Shown piece by piece: positions 27,571 through 35,477 of a stretch of DNA of 64,000 bases (within the stretch, counting starts at the first letter, position 1; each line of letters begins with the position of its first letter). The DNA is taken from assembly GCA_944323505.1 (NCBI GenBank), contig CALUST010000025.1, forward strand, positions 1 to 64,000. Reading direction: 5' to 3'. The notes beneath the pieces were generated by a model. The model saw only the letters and a list, made by a program, of their open reading frames with translations. It was not told where the DNA came from and did no database searches. Source of the stretch: an uncultured Bacteroidales bacterium. GTDB lineage: Bacteria; Bacteroidota; Bacteroidia; Bacteroidales; UBA932. The position numbers and the translations under genes are program-made.

Positions 27571-27737
27571 ATATCCGCATTATTATCCCCGGAAAGATTG
27601 CAGGCCGTGAAATTCCGGACGGCGTGTCCGCCCGTGGCCTCGTGAACGGGAGGGACCCGCATCGTAGATGTGGGAGGGATTTACCGGCCCGGATATTTAC
27701 GGCCTGCATAAACATAAGTGTATTTTTGCGGATAACC
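27571..27737 (+). repeat. Dispersed MITE-like inverted-repeat element, copy 2
   Basis: This 167-bp element is inserted between rhaT and rhaD and is the inverted homologue of 1063-1224. Its 22-bp inverted repeats are at 27599-27620 (TGCAGGCCGTGAAATTCCGG...) and 27687-27708. The core GGACGGCGTG..CGCCC..GGCCTCGTGAACGGGAGGG is shared with copy 1 apart from scattered changes. It encodes no credible protein. It lies in transcribed operon sequence, so it could fold into a long mRNA hairpin. Confidence 0.8.
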
Positions 27738-27743
27738 AACTTT

Positions 27744-28757
27744 CTATTTCAGTAATTCAGGAAGGAATGAACTTATTATCAGTATTATGATGCCTGCAAT
27801 GAGGACGGATACCGTCTTCCTTGAGCAACCTTTCCATTCTTTCAGTATTATGCCCCATACATTGGAGAATGTCACATTCAGTGCCATCAGTATGCACCAT
27901 GAGAATGTCATCAGGGCAGGGGAGTCCGTGAGGAAACCCTTGCCGAGGCTCAGCCCGAAGAACTGGCTGTACCAGAGCAGGCCTGCCAGAGCGCAGAACA
28001 CAATGTTGTTGAGCCATAATGAACCTTTTCCGTAATCGGAGAATGTCCTGTTGCGGGCATTCTGGTACAGACAATAGACTGCATTGGTGAGAAATCCGCC
28101 GACAGTCACAAGGAATGTCGCAGGGAGGCTTCTGAATATCGCATCTGTCCTGTCCCCGAAATTCAGGTCCGCACCGAATCCAAGCCCGATGTTGAAGCAT
28201 GCGCTCATGAATCCGGCCAGCAGGGCCACGGCTACACCTTTGGTGAAATTGAAGTCTTTGACGGCTTTCTTTTTCTCCTCATCGGACAGGGTCGAAGACT
28301 TCATGTGCCCGGCCACCCCGATGACTGCGATTCCCGCGAGAGTTACAATCACTCCGGCAATGACAGATGCTGTCAGGTCTCCGGGCCTGCCGAGGAAAAG
28401 AGGGGTGAGTATGGTTCCGAGTCCGGCACAGGTGCCCAGGGCAAGGGATTGTCCCAAAGCGACTCCGAGGTATCTCATTGAGAGCCCGAATGTCAGTCCT
28501 CCGATACCCCAGAGGATGCCGAAGAATATTGTCAGCAGGGACTCCTTCGGTGCTGAGGCATAGAGACTGAAAAGGCTTTCCCCCTCTGGGACTGCAAGCA
28601 GAGCCCCGAGAAAAGGGAACACAAGCCAGGCGAAGATGCCCTGTATGAGCCAGTATGTCTCCCAACTCCAGTCGCGGATTTTGTTTATCGGGGTGTAACT
28701 GCTTGACTGGCAGAATGCCCCGACTGCTATTATCAGCAGCCCTATGATGATGTCCAT
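27744..28757 (-). CDS. rhaT: L-rhamnose/proton symporter
   Basis: This 337-residue integral inner-membrane protein has about ten hydrophobic helices and belongs to the RhaT family. It has family-like segments at the start (IIGLLIIAVGAFCQSSSYTP), in the middle (GIGGLTFGLSMRYLGVALGQ) and near the C-terminus (MALNVTFSNVWGIILKEWKG). It carries L-rhamnose from periplasm to cytoplasm using the proton gradient. The start is 3 bp after the rhaA stop, implying translational coupling. The stop is followed at once by the repeat element. Confidence 0.95.
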   Translation of the reverse strand: MDIIIGLLIIAVGAFCQSSSYTPINKIRDWSWETYWLIQGIFAWLVFPFLGALLAVPEGESLFSLYASAPKESLLTIFFGILWGIGGLTFGLSMRYLGVALGQSLALGTCAGLGTILTPLFLGRPGDLTASVIAGVIVTLAGIAVIGVAGHMKSSTLSDEEKKKAVKDFNFTKGVAVALLAGFMSACFNIGLGFGADLNFGDRTDAIFRSLPATFLVTVGGFLTNAVYCLYQNARNRTFSDYGKGSLWLNNIVFCALAGLLWYSQFFGLSLGKGFLTDSPALMTFSWCILMALNVTFSNVWGIILKEWKGCSRKTVSVLIAGIIILIISSFLPELLK

Positions 28758-28760
28758 GAC

Positions 28761-30014
28761 TTATCTCTTTGAAAGGACGTTCTTCTCGTAGTCTTCCACA
28801 TATTTTATGTAGTCCTCGCCGACAGGCACGCCGTTGCGCAGGCAGAACATGTCCCAGACTGCGTTCCAAGGCAGGGACTTGGCCTCTTCAAGTAGGGCGA
28901 GCCTTTCAAATCCGCGGTCTTCCGACTCATATTTCCTGAGGGTCCCAAGCGGCTCCAGAAGAGCTTGGAGCATACATTTCTGTGTTGCCCTGCTGCCTAT
29001 CACGTATGCGCCGATACGGTTGATGCTGGCATCGAAGAAGTCCAGCCCGATGTGGACTTTCCCGAGAGCATCGCATCGCACGATTTCCTTGCAGAGGTCC
29101 AGTGTCTCGTCATTCATGATGGTCACATGGTCGGAATCCCATCTGACAGGGCGGCTCACGTGCAACATGACCTCCGGCGAGAAGACCAGCAGGGACGACA
29201 CCTTGTCTGCCGTGCTTTCTGTCGGGTGGAAATGTCCTGTGTCAAGAGTGACAATCTTGTTGTTCCTCGTGGCGTATGCTATGTAGAAATCATTGCTGCC
29301 CACAGTATAGCTCTCAAGCCCGATACCGAACACCTTGCTCTCGAGACAGTCTTTCATGTGCGTATACTCAGTGCTGAATATCTCGTCCAGGGATTCCTTG
29401 AGCAGCTGCCTGTACTTCATCCTGCACACTGTGATGTCCTTGCTGCCGTCATGTATCCAGAGATTCATGATGCATGGGTCTCCTTGAGCCTTGCCTATCC
29501 CTTCTGCAATGGCACGGCATCTTTTCGTATGTTCTATCCAGAAGCCACGGATGCCGTCGTCAGGATTGGCGAGGGTGAGATTGCCGCTTTTCGGATGTGA
29601 GAACGATGTGGAATTGAAGTCGAGCATTATCCCGTGCTCTGCACCCCAGTCTATCCAACTCTGGAAATGTTTCAGTTCCACCTGGTCCCTGTCCACTTTC
29701 TTCCCGTTGAAGTCCCCGTAGATCTCGTGGAGTGAAAGCCTGTGTCTCCCCGGGATGAGTGACATGGCTTCAAGAATATCTGCCCTGACCTCATCAATGT
29801 TTCTTGCCCTGCCGGGGTAGTTGCCTGTGGTCTGGATGCCTCCGGAAAGCGAACCGCTGAGGTCCTCGAACCCTGTCACATCGTCAGTCTGCCAGCAGTG
29901 CATGGAAAGATGGACATCCTGCATGGCGGCGAGTGCCTTCTCAGTGTCGATGCCGAGAGCCGCATAGCGTTCTTTTGCCGTTTCGTAAGCCTGGTTGATG
30001 GTTTTCTCGTTCAT
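28761..30014 (-). CDS. rhaA: L-rhamnose isomerase
   Basis: This 417-residue cytoplasmic enzyme converts L-rhamnose to L-rhamnulose. Family features include the N-terminal MHCWQTDDVTGFE, HGIMLDFNSTSFSHPKS in the barrel, MNLWIHDGSKD and TLDTGHFHPTE, which carry the metal-binding and catalytic His/Asp/Glu residues. The length matches the usual isomerase. It is second in the rha operon, 17 bp after rhaB and 3 bp before rhaT. Confidence 0.96.
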   Translation of the reverse strand: MNEKTINQAYETAKERYAALGIDTEKALAAMQDVHLSMHCWQTDDVTGFEDLSGSLSGGIQTTGNYPGRARNIDEVRADILEAMSLIPGRHRLSLHEIYGDFNGKKVDRDQVELKHFQSWIDWGAEHGIMLDFNSTSFSHPKSGNLTLANPDDGIRGFWIEHTKRCRAIAEGIGKAQGDPCIMNLWIHDGSKDITVCRMKYRQLLKESLDEIFSTEYTHMKDCLESKVFGIGLESYTVGSNDFYIAYATRNNKIVTLDTGHFHPTESTADKVSSLLVFSPEVMLHVSRPVRWDSDHVTIMNDETLDLCKEIVRCDALGKVHIGLDFFDASINRIGAYVIGSRATQKCMLQALLEPLGTLRKYESEDRGFERLALLEEAKSLPWNAVWDMFCLRNGVPVGEDYIKYVEDYEKNVLSKR

Positions 30015-30031
30015 GATATGTCGTTTTGATT

Positions 30032-31504
30032 TTATTTGTAATTGTTTCTTATATTGAGAAATCTAATGTATGCTTCCTCCCATTCGTCCTTGTCCTCAGG
30101 CATATATGTGACGGTCTCCACCGAGGCGGCGGCAATCCTGCGCATCGTGTCAAGGTCGGGAGCAAGACCTGCCGCCTTCAGCTGCAGAAGCACATTGCCG
30201 AGAGCAGTGCATTCTGCCGGGCCGCTGATGACAGGTATGCCGACCGCATTGGCCGTGTATTGCATCAGGAACCTGTTCCTGGTCCCGCCTCCGATCACGT
30301 GCAGCACCTCCGTCCGCTCTCCTGTGAGCCTGTCGAGGATGTCTGTCACCTGCCTGTATCTCAACGCCAGGCTCCTGAAGATGCACCGGCAGTATTCTGC
30401 AGGACTTTGCGGTGGCATCTGTCCCGTCCTGCGGCAATATTCTGTAATGGCTCCTGTCATCGAGACAGGGTGGCTGAAGCACGGTGCATCGGGATCGATG
30501 AGGCTGTCGAAACCGGTAGTGCAGCACAATGCGGCGAGACTGCCCACATCCTCGGGGACATCGGTGAACTCTTTGCGGCATTGCTCGAAAATCCACAGTC
30601 CGCAGATATTCTTCAGGAATCTCGTCGTCCCTTCAATCCCGCCCTCATTGGTGAAGTTCTCCCTGAAACTCTCCTCAGTGATGATGGCTTCAGTGGTCTC
30701 CTTTCCCAGGAGGGACCATGTCCCGCAGCTCAGATAGGCATATCCCTTGTCTCTGGCAGGAACTGCAGCCACTGCCGATGCCGTGTCGTGACCTGCCACG
30801 GCCACCACATCCACTGCAGGAAGCCCTGTCGCCGCCTGCACCTGGGCAGAAAGCCGGCCTGCGACCGTACCAGGGAATGTCATGCGCCCGAATCTCTCCC
30901 GTCCTATGCCGAGAGCCGCCAGAATGTCCGGGTCAAGGTCTTTTGTGAGCGGATTGAGCATCTGGGAAGTGGATGCCACTGTGTATTCACATATTGATTG
31001 TCCGGTAAGCATGTATATCAGCGCATCCGGGATGAAAAGTATCTTGTCGGCCGCTTCAAGAGCGGTGCAGCCGTTTCTTTTGAGAGTGTCAATCTGGAAA
31101 ATGGAGTTGAAGTCCATGAACTGGATGCCTGTGCGCCTGTAGATGTCTGCTGCGGGCATTTTTTTGAAGAATCTGTCCATCGCCCCATCTGTGTGGCTGT
31201 CCCTGTAACAGTATGGAAGCCCGAGCAGTTGGCCGTCCTTTCCGAAGAAGGCAAAGTCGCATCCCCAGGTGTCTATGCCTATTGATTTCAGCGAGGCTCC
31301 CTCTGCGGCCGCTTTTCCCAGCCCGAGCAGAATCTCATGGTAGAGGGCTGCGATATCCCAGAACAGATGCCCTCCGAGCGGGATCATATTGTTGCGGAAC
31401 CTGGTCAGTTCCCTCATGGAGACTGCCTGTCCATCGAATGTCGCAAGCATTGTGCGTCCGCTGGTGGCTCCTAAGTCAACAGCAAGAAAATCAATCCTTT
31501 GCAT
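30032..31504 (-). CDS. rhaB: Rhamnulokinase (FGGY family)
   Basis: This 490-residue FGGY-family kinase phosphorylates L-rhamnulose at O1 using ATP. Seen are the N-terminal phosphate-binding VDLGATSGRT (about residues 9-18), the catalytic-region VAVAGHDTASAVAA, SCGTWSLLGKE and the C-terminal adenosine motif VIGGGTRNRFLMQYTANA. It is the first gene of the rhaBATD-GH3 operon and is preceded by a good -7 box. No rha-specific regulator gene lies beside it, unlike many rha loci. Confidence 0.95.
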   Translation of the reverse strand: MQRIDFLAVDLGATSGRTMLATFDGQAVSMRELTRFRNNMIPLGGHLFWDIAALYHEILLGLGKAAAEGASLKSIGIDTWGCDFAFFGKDGQLLGLPYCYRDSHTDGAMDRFFKKMPAADIYRRTGIQFMDFNSIFQIDTLKRNGCTALEAADKILFIPDALIYMLTGQSICEYTVASTSQMLNPLTKDLDPDILAALGIGRERFGRMTFPGTVAGRLSAQVQAATGLPAVDVVAVAGHDTASAVAAVPARDKGYAYLSCGTWSLLGKETTEAIITEESFRENFTNEGGIEGTTRFLKNICGLWIFEQCRKEFTDVPEDVGSLAALCCTTGFDSLIDPDAPCFSHPVSMTGAITEYCRRTGQMPPQSPAEYCRCIFRSLALRYRQVTDILDRLTGERTEVLHVIGGGTRNRFLMQYTANAVGIPVISGPAECTALGNVLLQLKAAGLAPDLDTMRRIAAASVETVTYMPEDKDEWEEAYIRFLNIRNNYK

Positions 31505-31558
31505 ATCGGTCTGATTTCAGTGTCATTTGTGGTCTGCCTTTTTTGATTGGTCAGTGTA

Positions 31559-31566
31559 CAAATGTA
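31559..31566 (-). promoter_or_regulatory. Promoter -7 element for the rha operon
   Basis: TACATTTG on the minus strand fits TAnnTTTG and lies 54 bp before the rhaB ATG. No -33 element at the right distance was found. The rest of the 121-bp gap to tatC shows nothing else recognisable. Confidence 0.55.
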
Positions 31567-31625
31567 AAATGAATCAGACGTGCGCTGCGTATGTATTTTG
31601 ACAATAAACCTGTGTGATTTGACCG

Positions 31626-32447
31626 TCATTCCGCTGTCTTGTCGCGGACGATGCAGATGGAGAGTTCATACAGCAGGTAGAGGGGCAGGAAGACTATTGC
31701 CAGAGAGAACGGGTCTCCTGTCGGAGTGATGACGGCCGCCAGCACCAGGAGGATCATTATCGCATGCCGGCGGTATTTCTTCAGGAATGCCTTGTCTATG
31801 ACACCAAGAACGGACAGTACCTTTGCGAGAAGAGGCAGTTCAAACACGGCACCCATCATGAATATCATGCCTATGAAGTTGGACATGTATGAGTTGAGGG
31901 TAATCCTGTTGGCAATCTCAGGGCTGATGCTGTATCCTGTGAGGAAACGGAAGATGAAAGGGAAGACCAGGCAGTATCCCACGGCACAGCCGATGTAGAA
32001 CATGAGTGTCCCGGCAAGGAAAGCCTTTCCGACACTCTTCTTCTCCTTGGGATAGAGGGCGGGACTGATGAATCTCCACAGTTCATATATTATATATGGG
32101 AATACGATGATTGTCGCGAGCCAGAAAGAGGTGCTTATGTGTGTGGTGAACTGTGTCGCCACGTTGATGTTGATGATTTCGACAGAGAAGTCCCCGCTGA
32201 AGTCGGGGAGGAGGCTGCCTCCTCTCATCCATGACAGCCATTTGTACGTGAAGAAATCTGATGATGCCGGTCCGAGGATGAGGCTGTCGAAAATGTGCGG
32301 CATGGCGATGAAACACAAGGCCATGCATACTGCAAGTGCTGCGGCCACCCTGATTATGCCCCATCTGAGCACATCAAGATGTCCCCAGAATGTCATCTCT
32401 CCTGTCTGCCTGTCCGGCCCTGTGATATTTGTGTCCTGCCTGCCCAT
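31626..32447 (-). CDS. tatC: Twin-arginine translocase subunit TatC
   Basis: This 273-residue inner-membrane protein has six predicted helices. It starts with the TatC signature (TFWGHLDVLRWGIIRVAAAL, where Bacteroidota often have E/D-H-L) and contains FWLATIIVFPYIIYELWRFI and LSVLGVIDKAFLKKYRRHAI. TatC is the receptor for folded proteins with twin-arginine signals. The start at 32447 is chosen over 32465 because a -7 box (32463-32470) overlaps the longer start. No tatA is adjacent. It is a housekeeping gene lying between two catabolic loci. Confidence 0.94.
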   Translation of the reverse strand: MGRQDTNITGPDRQTGEMTFWGHLDVLRWGIIRVAAALAVCMALCFIAMPHIFDSLILGPASSDFFTYKWLSWMRGGSLLPDFSGDFSVEIININVATQFTTHISTSFWLATIIVFPYIIYELWRFISPALYPKEKKSVGKAFLAGTLMFYIGCAVGYCLVFPFIFRFLTGYSISPEIANRITLNSYMSNFIGMIFMMGAVFELPLLAKVLSVLGVIDKAFLKKYRRHAIMILLVLAAVITPTGDPFSLAIVFLPLYLLYELSICIVRDKTAE

Positions 32448-32462
32448 CACTGAAATGAGTGG

Positions 32463-32470
32463 CAAATTTA
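32463..32470 (-). promoter_or_regulatory. Promoter -7 element for tatC
   Basis: TAAATTTG on the minus strand matches TAnnTTTG and lies 15 bp upstream of the chosen tatC ATG. The leader would be very short. Confidence 0.45.
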
Positions 32471-32513
32471 AGAATAAATGAAAATTAATGACCGAAATGC
32501 GATAAAAAATACA

Positions 32514-32543
32514 ATTGCAGGAAATATCATCTTCTTACATTTG
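32514..32543 (+). promoter_or_regulatory. Promoter for the GH28 gene
   Basis: A -7 element TACATTTG (32536-32543) is preceded at 18 bp by ATTG (32514-32517) as a partial -33. The sequence after it (CATACG) repeats that after the second susC -7 box. Confidence 0.6.
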
Positions 32544-32555
32544 CATACGACAAAC

Positions 32556-32573
32556 CCGGTCGTCTGCGACCGG
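32556..32573 (+). promoter_or_regulatory. Perfect hairpin in the GH28 leader
   Basis: CCGGTCG-TCTG-CGACCGG is a perfect 7-bp GC-rich stem with a 4-nt loop, 28 bp before the GH28 ATG and just downstream of the predicted transcription start. It may protect the mRNA 5' end or bind a regulator. No T-run follows, so it is not a terminator. Confidence 0.5.
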
Positions 32574-32601
32574 ACATCAGGATTCACTAAAACCGATAGC
32601 C

Positions 32602-34230
32602 ATGTATCCGTCAAGATTTTCAAGACTGTTATTCACAGTATTTTCGCTGTCAGGGGCTGTCCTGTTCTCAGGCTGCAGCCGATACGAATTTGCCGATGTA
32701 TATGAGGGTCTCCCTTTCAGGATGGCTCGGGTGGAACGGCCGCAGATACCGGACAACCATGTGTGTCTCACGGATTTCGGGGCGACCGGTGACGGTGTCA
32801 CTCTCAATACCGATGCTTTCCGTATGGCGATAGACTCCCTCGTGTCCATAGGCGGCGGCCATCTCGTGGTGCCGGAAGGGATATGGCTTACCGGTCCGGT
32901 TACTCTCAAGGATAATATCGACCTCCACGTGACCCAGGATGCAGTCATCCGTTTCTCTCCGGACCGTGACCTCTATCCGATTGTCGAGACCGTGTTCGAG
33001 GGTCTGGACACAAGACGTTGCCAGTCACCGGTCAATGCCGTGGGGGCGAAGAATATCTCCATTACCGGAGGCGGTACGATAGACGGATCTGGCGATGCTT
33101 GGCGTCAGGTGAAGAAATCGAAGATGGCCCCGTCCCAGTGGAAGGACCTGCTTGCCTCCGGCGGCTTCACCAGCAGCAAAGGCGATGTGTGGTATCCGGA
33201 TTCGAGTTCGTTCTACGGTTCCCAGGTGAGTGACGCCTTCAATGTCCCGCAGGGAATGGAGACTGATGAGGACTGGGAGGCGGTCAAGACCTACCTCCGT
33301 CCGGTCATGATAGGATTGCGGGATTGCGAGAATGTGCTCCTGGAGGACGTGCTCTTCCAGAATTCCCCATGCTGGAACATACATCCCCTGATGTGCAGGA
33401 ATGTGATTATCAATAATATCACTGTCCGCAACCCGTGGTATTCCCAGAACGGGGACGGGCTTGACATAGACTCCTGCGAGGATGTGCTGGTGCTCAATTC
33501 TACATTTGATGTCGGGGATGATGCCATCTGTATCAAGTCCGGCAAGGACGAGGACGGACGCCGGAGGGCGCGTCCGTGCCGCAATCTGATTGTAGACAAC
33601 TGTACTGTCTTCCACGGGCATGGCGGCTTTGTCGTAGGCAGTGAGATGTCAGGAGGGGTGGAGAACATATCCGTGACGGACTGCCGTTTCCTCGGTACTG
33701 ATGTAGGGCTCAGATTCAAGAGCTGCAGAGGACGCGGAGGCGTGGTGAGGAACATCCATATCAGCGACATAACCATGATGGATATCCCGACGGAGCCTCT
33801 GCTTTTCGACCTTCACTATGGAGGCAAGTCCGCAGTTGAGGCGGCAGCTGAGGGCGAGTCATCGGAGTTTGACATAGAGATGGTTCCTGCAGATGAGACC
33901 ACTCCGGAGTTCAGGGACATCTATATCAGGGACATTGTCTGCAGCGGGGCTGCCAGGGCCATGTATTTCAACGGCATCCCGGAGAAGAATATAGCCAATA
34001 TCGTCGTCGAGAACAGTCTGATTGTGTCAGACAAAGGGGCTGACATAAGATATTCGGATGGGGTCGTGCTCAGGAATGTCGATATACGGCAGTCCGAGGG
34101 CGAGGGATTCTCACTGGCCAACTGCCGCAATGTGACGATAGAAGGGTGCCGGGATGCGGCTTCCTCAGGAAAGGATGATGCGGGGATCACATTGTTCCAA
34201 TACAACAGTACAGGCGTCGACATTGATTGA
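32602..34230 (+). CDS. GH28 polygalacturonase-family lipoprotein
   Basis: This 542-residue lipoprotein (signal ending VLFSGCSR) has a right-handed beta-helix of GH28. Visible catalytic-region motifs are NGDGLDIDSC (family NTDG), VGDDAICIKSG (family DDC/DDA pair) and FHGHGGFVVGSEMSGG (family GHG), with the later RFKS substrate segment seen as LRFKSCRGRGG. It hydrolyses alpha-1,4-galacturonosyl links or trims galacturonate from oligomers. It opens the pectin locus, with a promoter, a leader hairpin and the CE8 gene downstream. The ATG at 32602 was chosen for the signal sequence; translation from an upstream ATG would begin before the predicted start of transcription. Exo or endo action cannot be judged. 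Confidence 0.92.
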   Translation: MYPSRFSRLLFTVFSLSGAVLFSGCSRYEFADVYEGLPFRMARVERPQIPDNHVCLTDFGATGDGVTLNTDAFRMAIDSLVSIGGGHLVVPEGIWLTGPVTLKDNIDLHVTQDAVIRFSPDRDLYPIVETVFEGLDTRRCQSPVNAVGAKNISITGGGTIDGSGDAWRQVKKSKMAPSQWKDLLASGGFTSSKGDVWYPDSSSFYGSQVSDAFNVPQGMETDEDWEAVKTYLRPVMIGLRDCENVLLEDVLFQNSPCWNIHPLMCRNVIINNITVRNPWYSQNGDGLDIDSCEDVLVLNSTFDVGDDAICIKSGKDEDGRRRARPCRNLIVDNCTVFHGHGGFVVGSEMSGGVENISVTDCRFLGTDVGLRFKSCRGRGGVVRNIHISDITMMDIPTEPLLFDLHYGGKSAVEAAAEGESSEFDIEMVPADETTPEFRDIYIRDIVCSGAARAMYFNGIPEKNIANIVVENSLIVSDKGADIRYSDGVVLRNVDIRQSEGEGFSLANCRNVTIEGCRDAASSGKDDAGITLFQYNSTGVDID

Positions 34231-34274
34231 GTCACGCTGATGACGGCCAGGATAGGGATTGTGTCATCATTCTG

Positions 34275-34305
34275 TTTGAAAAGAATGGATAAATCATTAA
34301 ATTCG
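34275..34305 (+). promoter_or_regulatory. Candidate promoter for the pectinesterase gene
   Basis: TTTG (34275-34278), a 19-bp spacer and TAAATTCG (34298-34305) match the Bacteroides promoter with one mismatch in the -7 element. It lies 42 bp before the CE8 ATG. Confidence 0.5.
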
Positions 34306-34347
34306 TAGGATTGACTTTGGTCTTGCGTCAGCAAATTATATGATATT

Positions 34348-35433
34348 ATGAGAAAATTGTCTGTTATTGTCCTGTCTCTCATATCCGGATTGCCGGTCAT
34401 GTGGGCAGCAGATGCGGGTGACGGCGGCGGGAATAAGGGATCCGGGCTGGCTGGGGAGCCGGTTGTGGCAGACTGTGGCCCGGATTATGATTTCGTGGTG
34501 GCAAAGGACGGAAGCGGGGATTTCATGACCGTTCAGGAGGCTGTGGATGCCGCTCCTGACTATTGCAAGCAGGACGAGACAGTGATATTCATAAAGGAGG
34601 GGGTCTATCGGGAGAAACTCACGATTCCGGCCAACAAGCAGAGGCTCCATCTGATCGGGGCCGATGCAGCGAAGACAGTCATCACATGGGATGACTATGC
34701 GCTCAAGCCGGGTTCTACGGGCTATCCCATGGGCACTTCAGCCACTTCCACTGTCTTCATGCACGCCAATGACTTCCTTGCCGAGAACCTGACCATCGAG
34801 AATTCCGCCGGTGAGGGTAAGCATATAGGACAGGCCTGTGCCATCACGGTGGACGGGGACAGGGCTGCGTTCATAAACTGCCGGTTCCTCGGCAACCAGG
34901 ACACGATGTACAATTTCGGTCCCGGACAGAGACAGTATTTCAAGGATTGCCACATCGAGGGCACCACCGATTTCATTTTCGGATTTGCGACTGCATATTT
35001 TGACGGCTGCACCATAGTGAGCAAGAAAGACAGCTATGTCACCGCCGCAGCGACACCCGAAGATGCGGAGTACGGCTTCGTGTTCCGCAACTGCCGTCTG
35101 GAGCACAACGAGGATGTCTCAGAGGTGTATCTGGGCAGGCCGTGGAGACCGTATGCCAGGACAGTATTCATAAATTGCGTGCTCGGAGACCATATCCTGC
35201 CTGCAGGATGGCACAACTGGAACAAACCGGATGCGGAGAAGACGTCGTTCTATGCAGAGTACGGCAATAGCGGGCCTGGTGCTGCCGGCAAGGATGCCAG
35301 AGTGCGGTGGGCGCATTTCCTGAAAGAGAGGGATCTTGACAGGTACACTCCTGAAGCGGTGCTCGGACCTCGTGACACGCCTGTCGCCACGACTTCACCT
35401 GAGACGACAGACTGGTATTTCAAAGTGTTCTGA
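34348..35433 (+). CDS. Pectinesterase (CE8)
   Basis: This 361-residue secreted enzyme (type I signal ending near WAAD) has the CE8 beta-helix. The active site is complete: Q162 in GQACA, D185 in GNQDTMY (acid/base), D208 in TTDFIFG (nucleophile), and R264 and W266 in GRPWRPYA. It removes methyl esters from homogalacturonan, making it a substrate for the PL1 lyases encoded downstream. It follows GH28 and precedes the HTCS gene by 35 bp, so it is probably cotranscribed with neither or only partly; its own candidate promoter is present. Confidence 0.95.
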   Translation: MRKLSVIVLSLISGLPVMWAADAGDGGGNKGSGLAGEPVVADCGPDYDFVVAKDGSGDFMTVQEAVDAAPDYCKQDETVIFIKEGVYREKLTIPANKQRLHLIGADAAKTVITWDDYALKPGSTGYPMGTSATSTVFMHANDFLAENLTIENSAGEGKHIGQACAITVDGDRAAFINCRFLGNQDTMYNFGPGQRQYFKDCHIEGTTDFIFGFATAYFDGCTIVSKKDSYVTAAATPEDAEYGFVFRNCRLEHNEDVSEVYLGRPWRPYARTVFINCVLGDHILPAGWHNWNKPDAEKTSFYAEYGNSGPGAAGKDARVRWAHFLKERDLDRYTPEAVLGPRDTPVATTSPETTDWYFKVF

Positions 35434-35477
35434 ACAGCATTCGGGGCACGAAGTTTTAGACCACATAATTGATACAG

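Noticed and set aside
27555..27662. N-terminal extension of RhaD
   Set aside because: The extension is translated from the dispersed repeat element and resembles spurious translation of copy 1 (shared GGHAVRNFTACN); the normal RhaD start is at 27554/27551.
31626..32447. tatC as a component of the polysaccharide loci
   Set aside because: It is a general secretion gene with its own promoter. Its position between catabolic loci seems incidental.
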